This document shows, piece by piece, positions 26,169-34,955 of a DNA stretch of 64,000 nt (position 1 is the first letter of the stretch; every line of letters begins with the position of its first letter). The notes beneath the pieces are model-generated. The model did not search any database. It saw nothing but the letters and a program-made list of their open reading frames with translations, and was not told the DNA's origin. Source of the stretch: Vandammella animalimorsus (lineage in GTDB: Bacteria; Pseudomonadota; Gammaproteobacteria; Burkholderiales; Burkholderiaceae_C); NCBI RefSeq assembly GCF_002285285.1, contig NZ_NSJF01000002.1:1-64000 (forward strand), in the 5' to 3' direction. The position numbers were made by a program, and so were the translations under genes.

Positions 26169-26716
26169 GGCTTGATCTCCTTCCTCGAATCACGATGGGG
26201 CATGCAGCCGCCGCACATCCCATGCCTGCTGCTCAAAGAACCTGCAGCAATTGCCAATCACTGAACGAAAAAAGCGCCACTGAAAGAGCCAAGTGCCACA
26301 CTGCCCATGCAGGCTGCACCCATCAAAAAGGGTTTTCAGAGCGCCTCAAACAGAAAATCTGCCAGCATGCGAGTATTACCGCCATAACCTGATGAACCAC
26401 ATGGCCCGAAAGCCTGTTCACGGTTTGAGCAGAAAAGCCGAATGCGTGATTTTGATATATATGGGATGTAAGCACAGACCATGGCAATGCGATTTGAGCG
26501 CTGCCATGGTCTGTGTGTGCAACAAACCTCCCCAGTCCGCGCACAACATCCGCAACATCAGGCCATCAAAAAGCCTTTGCTGCGCTCTTCAATTTGGGCT
26601 TCTGCTGCCCCCTCACCTTTCGGCCATCATAAGCACAGGAAAGGCTCGAAGGCCATTATTTTTCAAATATCTACTTATTTGTTCGGATATTTTGACTCGA
26701 AATGCCCGTTTTTTGT
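26169..26716. promoter_or_regulatory. 548-bp intergenic region upstream of arcD
   Basis: No gene is supported. The clearest signal is a perfect 14-bp inverted repeat, CACAGACCATGGCA (26473-26486) with TGCCATGGTCTGTG (26502-26515), 15 bp apart. It could be an operator or a terminator for the gene ending at 26717. A lone FNR-like half site, TTGAT (26452-26456), lies beside it. No good full FNR/ANR or ArgR site was found by eye. Confidence 0.5.
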
Positions 26717-27241
26717 TCACCTTTGGTTATTTTTTGTTTCCTGAGCGTTTTGCTGCGGCAGCGGGCCTGCTTTATTCAGCAGCTGTTGCGCCAGCGCCAG
26801 TGCCTCCTCCAGCGTGGCGGCGGCTTCGATGGGCAGGCCGCTGGCGCTGGCCTGCTGGCGGCCTGAGGCCAGCAAGGCGGCTCGGGCGCGCTCGTCGGTC
26901 AGCACGTAGACGTTGCCACGGCACAGGCCGAAAAAGGCTTGGCGGTGCTGCTTGAGCCACAGCGCGGCGCTCTTGCGCTGCTCGGGCGTCTCGGGCGGGC
27001 CGCTGAGGTACTCGGCCATGTCGGCCACCAAGGCAAAGGGCTGGCCGCGTTGCAGCGCGGCTTCGATCATGCCGAACAGGATGGGGGCCTGATCCGCGCC
27101 GGGCATGCGCACGATGAGTGCGGGCCAGTGGCTGAAGTCCATGCGCTGCTGCACTTGGCGGGCCAGGTCGGCGTCCAGGTGCGTTGCACTGACGGGAACA
27201 GGGGGCTTGGGGCAGGGTGTGACGTGTTGCATACGGCTCAC
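26717..27241 (-). CDS. Uncharacterised protein coupled to the TonB receptor
   Basis: 174 residues from a GTG overlapping the receptor stop (GTGA); an ATG three codons on could also serve. No family was recognised. There is no signal peptide or membrane helix, so it is probably cytoplasmic. Notable segments are DFSHWPALIVRMPG, FALVADMAEYLSG and ALWLKQHRQAFFGLCRGNVY. The helical, Ala/Gln-rich C-terminus is 40 residues long. The strict overlap suggests it serves the receptor's uptake pathway, but no function can be assigned. Confidence 0.7.
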   Translation of the reverse strand: MSRMQHVTPCPKPPVPVSATHLDADLARQVQQRMDFSHWPALIVRMPGADQAPILFGMIEAALQRGQPFALVADMAEYLSGPPETPEQRKSAALWLKQHRQAFFGLCRGNVYVLTDERARAALLASGRQQASASGLPIEAAATLEEALALAQQLLNKAGPLPQQNAQETKNNQR

Positions 27242-29601
27242 CAGGGGTAGTGCAGTTCAACGCTGAATGTGCGGCCCCGGCCCCAGTTGCAGTAACTGGC
27301 GCTGGCGCAGCTGACGTAGCGGCGGTCGGCCAGGTTGCTGGCGCGCAGCGTGAGGCTGGGGCGCTCGCCGCTGGCGCTGTCATGGCTACCGCCGCTGCCA
27401 AAGCGGTAGCGCAGCGCGGCATCCATCAACGTGTGGCCGGGCACGCGCACGGTGTTGGCGGGGTCGGCGTGGGTGCTGCCGGTGTGGCGCAGGCCCAAGC
27501 TCATGCGCCATTGGGGGCTGAGGGCGTGGTCGAGCCAGAGCGAGGCCGTGCGCCCGGGGATATTGACGGGGCGCTGGCCCAGCTCAGGACCGTTGCTGGC
27601 GGTGATGCGCGCGTCCAGCAGGGTGAGGCTGGCGTGCACGAAGCTGGTGCGGCCCAGCTCGGCCTTGGCCTCCAGCTCCAGCCCACGGGTGCGCTGGCGG
27701 CCGGTTTGCACCATGCAGGCACCGGGGCCGGTCAGGCCGGGGCAGACGTGGCTGGGTTCGGGGTCGGGCGTGAGGGCGTTCTTTTGCTGGATCTGGAAGA
27801 TGGCGGCGGCCAGTTGCAGACCGCCTTGCGGCGGCGCGTATTTGAGGCCCGCCTCCCATTGCCGGGCCGTCAGCGGGCGATAGCCCTGGCCACGCGCATC
27901 CAGCCCGGTTTGCGGCAGGAAAGAGCTGCCGTGGCTGAGGTAGGCGGCCAGTGCATCGCCCAAGCGGTAGCCCAGTGCGGCGCGGCCGGAGAAGGCGCGG
28001 TCGCGTTGGCGGCTGGCCGCGTCGGTGGGCAGTACGCCCATCAGCCGGCCTTCGCGCCCGCTGCGGCTGCGGGCGATGTCGTAGCGGCCGCCCAGGGTCA
28101 GGCTCCAGCGCCCCCAGTCGATCTGGTCTTGCGCGTACAGGCCGATCTGGCTGGCGCGGTCGCGCGTGTCGGACCAAAGCATGGCGCGGTCTGGCCCATT
28201 GGGCGCGGCGATGGCCTGGCCGTAGCCGGGCTGCCAGATGTCGATGGGCGGCAACCCTTGCAGGTTCATGCCCAGGCGCTGGTGCATGCGGCTGCGCATG
28301 GCATCCAGCCCCAGCAGCAGGCGGTGCTGCGCAGCGCCGGTGTGCACCCGGCCTTGCAGCGTGGTGTCGCTCAGCAGCGCGCGGGTGTGCGAATCCACCG
28401 CCATGGCCGAGCGCATCAACGTGGCCGGCGGCGCCAGCGCAATGGCCGAGAGCGCCTGCACCTCGGCCTGGGAGTCGATGGCGCGCAGCGCGTGGCGCAA
28501 TTGCCAGCTTGGGCCCAGGGCGTACTCAAAGTCGTAGCCCAGCGTGCTTTGACGGCGCGTAAAGCGGTCGAAGGCCGGATCGCCCACGAAAAATCGGCGC
28601 GGGATGTACCCGCCGCCGGGCAGCGGCGTGAGCGTGCCCTGCATGGGCAGCGCACTGTGGTAGTAGCCGCCCTTGGGGTCGCGCTGGTGGCTGGCCAGCA
28701 GCGTCAGCGCCGTGCCCGGCGCGATGCGCCAGCGCAGCGAAGGCGCCAGCGCCACACGCTGCTCGCGTACATGCGCGATCTGGTTGCCTGCCTCGCGCGC
28801 CAGCGCCGCCAGCCGCCAGTCCAGCGCGCCTTGGCCCGCCTGGCCGCCCACATCCAGCCGCAGAGCGCGCTGGCCGTGGCTGCCCAGCGTCAACCCGGCC
28901 GCGCGCTGCGCCCGGCCATCTTGGGACGCTTGAGCACTGGGGCGCTTGGCGCGCACGTTGACCAGGCCGCCGGGCAAGCCCTGCCCGTACAGCGCCGAGG
29001 CCGGGCCGCGCAGCACTTCCACGCGTTCGATCAGCCAGGGGTCGAACTGCGGCAGGCTCAGGTTGCCAATGCCGAAGCTGGCGCGCATGCCATCGAAAAA
29101 CATCGCTCCGTTGTAGCTCTGCCCACGCAGGCTGACGAAGTCGTAGCGGCTGGAATCGTTGCCGCCGCTCACCGGCGCGTACAGGCCCGGCAGGTAGGCC
29201 AGCGCCTGGTCAAGGCTGGTGGCGCCGCTGTCGCGCAGCGCCGTCTCGGTGATGACGGACACCGACTGCGGCGTGCGCAGCAGCGGCGTATCCGTCTTGG
29301 TCGCGCCCTGCGCGCGCTGTGCCAGCTTGCCGCTGCGCCCTTCATCGGCAGCGGCCTCGCCAGGCGTATCGGGCGCATCAAGCACATCGCCGCGCACGGT
29401 CACGGTGGGCAGCTCGGCAGCCACCGGCTGGGCGGCAGGCTGCGCCGCCCAGCCGGGGCTTGCCAGCGCCAGGCAGGCCAGCGCCGCCGTCGCCAGCACG
29501 CCATGCGCCCACCCGGGCGGGCTTGCCGGCGAGGAAGAAGGACAAGAAAAAGAAGAAAAAACGCGGCGCTGCCACGGCCGCGAAACGAACTGCGCTGTCA
29601 T
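27238..29601 (-). CDS. TonB-dependent siderophore-type receptor
   Basis: 787 residues. After a long basic N-terminus, a signal-peptide-like helix (ATAALACLALASPGWA) ends near residue 52. The plug domain has TPQSVSVITETALRDSGATS, FVSLRGQSYNGAMFFDG and RVEVLRGPASALYGQGLPGG, and the 22-strand barrel ends in VELHYPW with the aromatic last residue needed for outer-membrane assembly. The family imports ferric siderophores with TonB energy; the ligand is unknown. A candidate Fur box and an AraC gene lie upstream. Confidence 0.92.
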   Translation of the reverse strand: MTAQFVSRPWQRRVFSSFSCPSSSPASPPGWAHGVLATAALACLALASPGWAAQPAAQPVAAELPTVTVRGDVLDAPDTPGEAAADEGRSGKLAQRAQGATKTDTPLLRTPQSVSVITETALRDSGATSLDQALAYLPGLYAPVSGGNDSSRYDFVSLRGQSYNGAMFFDGMRASFGIGNLSLPQFDPWLIERVEVLRGPASALYGQGLPGGLVNVRAKRPSAQASQDGRAQRAAGLTLGSHGQRALRLDVGGQAGQGALDWRLAALAREAGNQIAHVREQRVALAPSLRWRIAPGTALTLLASHQRDPKGGYYHSALPMQGTLTPLPGGGYIPRRFFVGDPAFDRFTRRQSTLGYDFEYALGPSWQLRHALRAIDSQAEVQALSAIALAPPATLMRSAMAVDSHTRALLSDTTLQGRVHTGAAQHRLLLGLDAMRSRMHQRLGMNLQGLPPIDIWQPGYGQAIAAPNGPDRAMLWSDTRDRASQIGLYAQDQIDWGRWSLTLGGRYDIARSRSGREGRLMGVLPTDAASRQRDRAFSGRAALGYRLGDALAAYLSHGSSFLPQTGLDARGQGYRPLTARQWEAGLKYAPPQGGLQLAAAIFQIQQKNALTPDPEPSHVCPGLTGPGACMVQTGRQRTRGLELEAKAELGRTSFVHASLTLLDARITASNGPELGQRPVNIPGRTASLWLDHALSPQWRMSLGLRHTGSTHADPANTVRVPGHTLMDAALRYRFGSGGSHDSASGERPSLTLRASNLADRRYVSCASASYCNWGRGRTFSVELHYPW

Positions 29602-29676
29602 TGCGATGCCTCCATGCTGCGATGTGTGTGATGGAGGAATCTAGGCTGCCGGTCATCCGCGCACTTTCATTTAGCG

Positions 29677-29695
29677 GCGAATGATTTGCATTTGC
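29677..29695. promoter_or_regulatory. Candidate Fur box upstream of the TonB receptor
   Basis: GCGAATGATTTGCATTTGC agrees with the 19-bp Fur consensus at 12 positions, including the ATGAT and CATT cores, and lies 76 bp before the receptor start. Iron repression is therefore plausible. Confidence 0.5.
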
Positions 29696-29740
29696 CAGCA
29701 TGTTGATCGTTGCCCACTGGCAGGCGTTTACCTGGCGAGC

Positions 29741-29753
29741 CTTCAACAGGCTC
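29741..29753. repeat. Solo terminus of repeat family B at the AraC stop codon
   Basis: CTTCAACAGGCTC followed directly by TTA, which is the AraC stop codon read on the minus strand. It is a near match to the terminal repeat TTTGAACAGGCTC of the elements at 53473 and 59174; the rest of the element is absent. Confidence 0.6.
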
Positions 29754-30629
29754 TTAGCCGCCCCCTTGCTGGCCCGGCGCAAGCCCGCTCTGGCGGCGCA
29801 TCTGGCTGGGCGTTTGGCCGAAATGGGCGCGAAAGGCGGTGCTGAAGTGCGCCGCGCTGCTGAAACCCAGGCGCTCGGCCGCCAGGGCGATGGGCAGGCC
29901 CTCGTCCAGCACCATGTGCCGGCCGCGCAGCAGGCGGCGCTGGCGCAGCCAGCCAAAGGGCGAGTCGCCCAGCTCACGGCGGAAGGCCGCGCTCAGGCTG
30001 CGCGCGCTCATGCCGGCCAGGCGCGCCATGTCGTCCAGCGTCCAGGCGCGGGCCAGGTCGGCCTCCAGCGCATCGGCCAGGTGCAACAGGCGCTCGTGCG
30101 GCGCAGGCGCGCGCGCCTGCTCCAGCGCCGCAATGCCGCGCAGGAAGATGGTTTGCGCGGCGGCCTCCAGCCGCATCAGCGCCAAGGGCTGGCGCGGGTC
30201 GCTGCCCAGAATGTCTTGCGCCAATGCCAGGCAGCGCGGCTCGGCCGCCACCTGCACCTGGCGCAGCGCCTGGTGCGGGGCGAACAGGCCGTCAAACCAA
30301 CCCTCCAGCGCCCGCGCGCGCAGATCGGCGCGCAGCATGCTCACGCCCACGGCGCACAGCGCGCAGGCCTGGCCCTGTGCGCTCCAGGGCAGGGGCTCGC
30401 GCACGGCCAGCACCTGCATGCCGCCGCTGCGCGGCGCGCTGGCGCAGTCGCCGCAACGCAGTTGCAGGCTGCCGTGCACCAGTAGCGTGACGTACAGCCC
30501 GGCCTGCACGCAGTGCCCGCTGCCGCCCATGCAGCGTGGCGCCTGCGGCGCGTGCTCGGCGCCGCGCACCAGCAGGTGCAGCCGCTCGCTGCGGTGCTCG
30601 ATGAAGCGCGGCGCGGCAGTGCGCGGCAT
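29754..30629 (-). CDS. AraC-family regulator with cysteine-rich N-terminal domain
   Basis: 291 residues from ATG at 30629; longer frames continue upstream only as read-through of the neighbour. The C-terminal third is the double helix-turn-helix (WTLDDMARLAGMSARSLSAA, GFSSAAHFSTAFRAHFGQTP). The sensor domain has cysteines at 33, 40, 59, 62, 89 and 92 (CX6C, CX2C, CX2C), which suggests a metal or redox centre rather than sugar binding. Its start overlaps the stop of the thioredoxin fusion by one base. It probably activates the adjacent receptor gene. Confidence 0.87.
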   Translation of the reverse strand: MPRTAAPRFIEHRSERLHLLVRGAEHAPQAPRCMGGSGHCVQAGLYVTLLVHGSLQLRCGDCASAPRSGGMQVLAVREPLPWSAQGQACALCAVGVSMLRADLRARALEGWFDGLFAPHQALRQVQVAAEPRCLALAQDILGSDPRQPLALMRLEAAAQTIFLRGIAALEQARAPAPHERLLHLADALEADLARAWTLDDMARLAGMSARSLSAAFRRELGDSPFGWLRQRRLLRGRHMVLDEGLPIALAAERLGFSSAAHFSTAFRAHFGQTPSQMRRQSGLAPGQQGGG

Positions 30630-31495
30630 CAGCAGTCCTTGTCTTGCGCGGGCCTGGCTGGGCCGGGCGGGGCGCTGTGGCGCAGCGCCTGGATGCGCTG
30701 CTGCAGGCTGGCGGCGGACAGGGCGCCGACGCGGGTGCTGGTCAGTTGGCCGTTGGCATCGAAAAACAGCGTCAGCGGCAGGCCCGGTTGGCCGTAGTGG
30801 CGGGCCAGCTCGCCTTTGGCGTCCAGCCAAACGGGGGCAATGGGCAGGCGGTGGTTGCGCAGAAAGCGGGTGATGGTCTGCACAGATTCGCCTTGATTGA
30901 CGAAGACGAACTGCACTTGAGGGTGCTCGGCCTGGGCCTGGGCCAGCAGCGGCATTTCGTTGCGGCAGTGCGGGCACCAGGTGGCCCAGAGGCTGACCAC
31001 GGCCGGTCGGCCCTGCAGGCATTGCAGCGATTGCATCGGCCCCTGCAGGGATGGGGCGGTGAACGCTGGCAGGCGGCCCAGCCCGGGGGCCTGCCACAGC
31101 AGCGCGGCCTGGCCGCCCACCCACAGCAGGCTGGCAGCGGCCATGGGCGCGATGAGCTGGCGCTGGCGTTGGCGGGTTTGGGCCGTGGCCAGCATGGCGT
31201 AGAACCAGGCGGCCATCAGCCCCACCCAGGGCGACCAGCCGCCATCGCGGATGTCGATCACGCTCCAGGGGTGGGCCAGGTAGGCTTGGTGGTACTGCAA
31301 CACGAAGCCCAGCCGAGCTGCCAGCAAGCCCATCCAGAGCGCTTGGTGCAATGTGCGCGATAGGGCCTGCTGTTCCTGGCGCGGGTGGCGGCGGCTGCGC
31401 CAGCGCGCCCAGGCCAGGCCGGCGGCAACACACAGTGCCAGCAGCAGCAATTGCGCTGGGAAGACCAGGGGGCCTAGGGTGATGGTGGCGTGCAT
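30629..31495 (-). CDS. Membrane TlpA-type thioredoxin fused to an Lgt-like membrane domain
   Basis: 288 residues from ATG at 31495. The first 135 residues contain about four hydrophobic helices and resemble the start of prolipoprotein diacylglyceryl transferase (ITLGPLVFPAQ, AARLGFVLQYHQAYLAHPW). The second half is a thioredoxin fold with WCPHC at 173-177 (Cys174 and Cys177), a cis-Pro-like GLPLTLFF and a typical end. It should act as a periplasm-facing thiol reductase anchored in the inner membrane. It is coupled (TGATG) to the cysteine-rich AraC gene. Lgt catalytic function is doubtful because only part of that fold is present. Confidence 0.82.
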   Translation of the reverse strand: MHATITLGPLVFPAQLLLLALCVAAGLAWARWRSRRHPRQEQQALSRTLHQALWMGLLAARLGFVLQYHQAYLAHPWSVIDIRDGGWSPWVGLMAAWFYAMLATAQTRQRQRQLIAPMAAASLLWVGGQAALLWQAPGLGRLPAFTAPSLQGPMQSLQCLQGRPAVVSLWATWCPHCRNEMPLLAQAQAEHPQVQFVFVNQGESVQTITRFLRNHRLPIAPVWLDAKGELARHYGQPGLPLTLFFDANGQLTSTRVGALSAASLQQRIQALRHSAPPGPARPAQDKDC

Positions 31496-31517
31496 GGCGG
31501 GTGGCTTCAGAACCTGT

Positions 31518-32219
31518 TCAACGCAGCAGCCCGTGGGCGCGCAGGCCGGCCAGCAGCTTGTCGGCGAACACGGCGTAGCCCTGTGCATTGGCGTGGATTT
31601 GGTCCGAGCGCAGCTGCGGCTCGGAGAGCACCTGCGCCCAGGCATCGGCCAGCAGTGGCACGCCCAGTTCGTCGGCAATCTCTTCGTACATGGCATGGTC
31701 GCTGAGCAGGCCGGCCGTGGCCAGCAGCCCCAGGCCGGGGATGGCCACCAGCAGCACCTGCGCGTTGGCATCCAGGCAGGCCTGGACGATGCGTGTGATG
31801 TTCTGCTTGGTTTGGCTGGTGGATTGGCGGCGCAGAAAATCATTGCCGCCAATGCCGACGATGACCAATTGCGGGCGGTGCTGCTGCAGCAACTCGGGCA
31901 GACGGGCCAGCGCCTGGGCGCTGGTGTCGCCCGAGACGCCGGCATTGACGACCTGCCAGCCGGTGGCCTGCGCCAGCAGGGGCGGGAAGGCCTGTTCGGC
32001 GCTGGCGCCCACGCCCTGGGTGAGCGAATCGCCCAGCGCCAGCACGGTGGCGCCGGCGGGCACGGGCTGGGCCTTGGCGCGCCGCCGTCTGCAGGCGGCC
32101 AGCGCAGCTATCAGCGCCGGGGCGGCCGCTGCGGCAGCGGCCCAGCGCAGCGCATGGCGGCGGGCCGGGTCGAAGGCTGTGGTCGGCCGGTGGCGCGGGC
32201 CGCTCGTCGTATGCTTCAT
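31518..32219 (-). CDS. SGNH/GDSL hydrolase (TesA-like esterase), exported
   Basis: 233 residues from ATG at 32219; upstream codons run into a repeat element. The N-terminus has twin arginines (ARRHALRW), an alanine-rich helix and a lipobox-like LAAC (Cys43), so it may be a lipoprotein or Tat substrate. SGNH blocks are visible: ALGDSLTQG (nucleophile Ser65), VNAGVSGDT, GIGGND and DQIHANAQGY (Asp-His pair). The family comprises arylesterase/thioesterase/lysophospholipase enzymes; the natural substrate cannot be told. Confidence 0.9.
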   Translation of the reverse strand: MKHTTSGPRHRPTTAFDPARRHALRWAAAAAAAPALIAALAACRRRRAKAQPVPAGATVLALGDSLTQGVGASAEQAFPPLLAQATGWQVVNAGVSGDTSAQALARLPELLQQHRPQLVIVGIGGNDFLRRQSTSQTKQNITRIVQACLDANAQVLLVAIPGLGLLATAGLLSDHAMYEEIADELGVPLLADAWAQVLSEPQLRSDQIHANAQGYAVFADKLLAGLRAHGLLR

Positions 32220-32276
32220 GTTGATTGTTTGTGGGTTGGTGATCCGGGCCGTGTCGCACAGGCTGGCGTCACTGTA

Positions 32277-32439
32277 GGGGTTGTTGAGATTCAGTGTTGC
32301 GGCGGTGTTTTCGGTCAAAACTGCGCAGCTGCTGCGTTGAAAATGCTTGTACGGTATGCACAAGCTTGCGCGCATTTTCGCCTTGCATCTGCGGCTTTTG
32401 CCTCGAAAGCCGCTTCGCCAACCCAATCTCAACAGCCCC
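32277..32439. repeat. MITE-like repeat family A, copy 1
   Basis: 163 bp with terminal inverted repeats GGGGTTGTTGAGATT and AATCTCAACAGCCCC (one mismatch). The outer 45-50 bp at each end closely match copy 2 at 50636, while the middle differs. It lies in the divergent promoter region between the SGNH gene and selU. It has no coding capacity. Confidence 0.85.
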
Positions 32440-32506
32440 CGGCCTTTTTGCCGCGACCGCTGCGCGGCCTGTCTTGCGCGCCAGCCCGGTTTGTTTTGTC
32501 CCATCC

Positions 32507-33568
32507 ATGAGTGTTCAAGAAATTTCCGCTGCCCAGGCCTTGGCCCGCCTGGGCGAGTTCAGCGCCATCATCGATGCGCGCAGCCCCAGCGAGTTTGCCC
32601 ACGATCGCCTGCCTGGCGCGGTGAACTGGCCCTCGCTGGACGACGAGCAACGCGCCCGCGTGGGCACCATGTTCAAGCAGGTCGGCGCGTTCGAGGCGCG
32701 CAAGCTGGGTGCGGGCCTGACGGCGGCCAACATCGCGCGCCACATCGAGCAGCATGTGCAGGCCCTGCCCAAGCACTGGCGGCCGCTGGTGTACTGCTGG
32801 CGCGGCGGCCAGCGCAGCGGCGCGCTGGCGCTGGTGCTGGGGCAGATCGGCTTTCACGTGCAGCGCATCGAGGGCGGCTACAAGGCCTTCCGTCAGGCCA
32901 TGCTGGCCGATCTGCCGCAGCAGGCGGCGCGCCTGCGCTACCGCGTGCTGTGCGGCCCCACCGGCTCGGGCAAGACGCGGCTGCTGCAGGCGCTGGCCGC
33001 GCAAGGCGCGCAGGTGTTGGATCTGGAGGCGCTGGCCAGCCATCGCGCCTCGGTGCTGGGGCTGATCCCAGGGCAGCCCCAGCCCTCGCAAAAGCAGTTC
33101 GAGATGCGCGTCTGGCAGGCGCTGCGCGGCTTTGACGCCGCGCGGCCGGTGTACGTGGAGGCCGAAAGCAAGAAAGTGGGCAACTGCACCCTGCCCGATG
33201 CGCTGATGCAGGCCATGCGCGCCAGCGATTGCCTGCACGTGCAGCTGGCCGAGCACGAGCGCGTGGCCCTGCTGCTGGAGGACTATCCCTTCTTCGTGCA
33301 GGACCCTGAGTTCTTCTGCCGCCGTCTGCAAACGCTCACCGCGCTGCGCGGGCGCGCCACCGTCGAGGCCTGGCAGGCCCAGGTGCGCGCCGGCCAGACC
33401 GAGGCCGTGGTGCGCGCGCTGCTGGCGCAGCACTACGACCCAGGCTACGAGCGCTCCACCCGGCGCAACTTCACGCGTTTTGACAGTGCGCAGGCCGTGG
33501 CGCTGCCACAGCGCTCGCCCGCTGCGCTGGCGGCGGCTGGCGCGGCCATTCTGGCCAGCGAGGCGTAG
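32507..33568 (+). CDS. selU: tRNA 2-selenouridine synthase
   Basis: 353 residues from ATG at 32507; a longer frame starts inside the upstream repeat element. The rhodanese domain (about 10-135) has catalytic Cys97 in YCWRGGQRSG, followed by a P-loop domain with GPTGSGKT at 150-157. This is the MnmH/SelU architecture. It replaces sulfur by selenium at the wobble uridine of some tRNAs, using selenophosphate and a geranylated intermediate. No selD lies nearby in the window. Confidence 0.94.
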   Translation: MSVQEISAAQALARLGEFSAIIDARSPSEFAHDRLPGAVNWPSLDDEQRARVGTMFKQVGAFEARKLGAGLTAANIARHIEQHVQALPKHWRPLVYCWRGGQRSGALALVLGQIGFHVQRIEGGYKAFRQAMLADLPQQAARLRYRVLCGPTGSGKTRLLQALAAQGAQVLDLEALASHRASVLGLIPGQPQPSQKQFEMRVWQALRGFDAARPVYVEAESKKVGNCTLPDALMQAMRASDCLHVQLAEHERVALLLEDYPFFVQDPEFFCRRLQTLTALRGRATVEAWQAQVRAGQTEAVVRALLAQHYDPGYERSTRRNFTRFDSAQAVALPQRSPAALAAAGAAILASEA

Positions 33569-33758
33569 CGCTGCCCATCCAAGTGGCTGTGCCAGCGCGC
33601 GGGGCGGCCTGCGGCGCTTGCAACGCCAGGCTGGTTGAGGCGCATGGGGGGCTGGCAATCCGCGCTCGATCACATGCCAACTGGCGGCCAACTGGCGGCC
33701 AATCGACGGTGGGCTTTGTGCCACAATTTCCAGCTTTTGCTTCTTCTGCCCTCTTGCC

Positions 33759-34925
33759 ATGGCTTCTTCCGCCGAGATCTCCTCTTCCCCTTGGGACAGC
33801 GTGCGCCGCGCCCGGCGCATCGTCGTCAAGGTTGGCTCCAGCCTGGTGACCAACCAGGGCCAGGGCCTGGATGCCGAAGCCATCAGCGAATGGGCGCGTC
33901 AGCTCAGCCATATCGTGCATGGCGCGCCCGGGCAGGAGCGGCGCGAGGTCATCATGGTCTCCAGCGGCGCCATTGCCGAAGGCATGAAACGCATGGGCAT
34001 GAGCAAGCGCCCGCGCGAGCTGCACGAGCTGCAGGCCGCAGCCGCCGTGGGCCAGATGGGCCTGGTGCAGATGTACGAAACCATGCTGCGCCAATACCAG
34101 TTGGGCAGCGCCCAGGTGTTGCTTACGCATGCCGACATGGCCGACCGCGAGCGCTACCTGAACGCGCGCGTGACGCTGCTGACGCTGCTCAAGCGCGGCA
34201 TCGTGCCGGTCATCAACGAGAACGACACGGTGGTCAACGACGAAATCCGCTTTGGCGACAACGACACGCTGGGCGCGCTGGTGGCCAACCTGGTGGTGGC
34301 CGACCTGCTCATCATCCTCACCGACCAGAACGGCTTTTACACCGCCGATCCGCGAAAGCACCCCGAGGCCACCAAGGTGCAGCTGGCCCAGGCCGGCGAT
34401 CCAGCGCTGGAGGCCATGGCCGGCGGCGCTGGCAGCGCCATTGGCACCGGCGGCATGCTCACCAAAATCCTGGCGGCCAAGCGCGCCGCGCGCTCGGGCG
34501 CCTCGACCATCATCGCCTGGGGCCGCGAGCCGGACATCCTGCCGCGCCTGATGGCTGGCGAGCACGGCATCGGTTCGCTGCTTTACGCGCCCATGCACAA
34601 GCTGCAGGCGCGCAAGCAGTGGATTGCCGACCACCTGCAATGGCATGGCAGCGTGGTCATCGACGCGGGCGCGGCGCGCAAGCTGCGCCATGAAGGCAAA
34701 AGCCTGCTGCCAGTGGGCATGGTGCAGGTCAAGGGCCGCTTCACGCGCGGCGAGGTCATCGCCATCGAGGACGAGCAAGGCCAGCAGGTGGCGCGCGGCC
34801 TGGCCAACTACAGCGACCAGGAGGCGCGCAAGCTCTGCCGCCAGCCCTCCGAAGCCATCGAGGCCCTGCTGGGCTACGTGGCCGAGCCCGAGATGGTGCA
34901 CCGCGACAATCTGGTGCTGCTGTGA
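33759..34925 (+). CDS. proB: Glutamate 5-kinase
   Basis: 388 residues. The kinase domain has [40 protein letters not shown] and [15 protein letters not shown], followed by a C-terminal PUA domain (about 290-375). It phosphorylates glutamate, the first and proline-inhibited step of proline synthesis. Here it stands alone, without proA or obgE beside it. It converges with the Smr gene. Confidence 0.96.
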   Translation: MASSAEISSSPWDSVRRARRIVVKVGSSLVTNQGQGLDAEAISEWARQLSHIVHGAPGQERREVIMVSSGAIAEGMKRMGMSKRPRELHELQAAAAVGQMGLVQMYETMLRQYQLGSAQVLLTHADMADRERYLNARVTLLTLLKRGIVPVINENDTVVNDEIRFGDNDTLGALVANLVVADLLIILTDQNGFYTADPRKHPEATKVQLAQAGDPALEAMAGGAGSAIGTGGMLTKILAAKRAARSGASTIIAWGREPDILPRLMAGEHGIGSLLYAPMHKLQARKQWIADHLQWHGSVVIDAGAARKLRHEGKSLLPVGMVQVKGRFTRGEVIAIEDEQGQQVARGLANYSDQEARKLCRQPSEAIEALLGYVAEPEMVHRDNLVLL

Positions 34926-34955
34926 CGGCCGCAGTCAGCACCACTGGCTGCCACC

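Noticed and set aside
26452-26465. FNR/ANR box before arcD
   Set aside because: Only one half site (TTGAT) matches; the other half (ATGGG) does not fit ATCAA, and it is almost 300 bp from the gene.
27250-29631. 793-codon plus-strand frame opposite the TonB receptor
   Set aside because: Composition (Ala/Gln/Arg/Gly-rich) is that of a shadow frame; the minus strand carries clear receptor motifs.
29754-31433. A single 559-residue protein including the AraC domain
   Set aside because: The first 268 residues are an out-of-frame reading of the thioredoxin fusion gene; the AraC start at 30629 fits the TGATG overlap.
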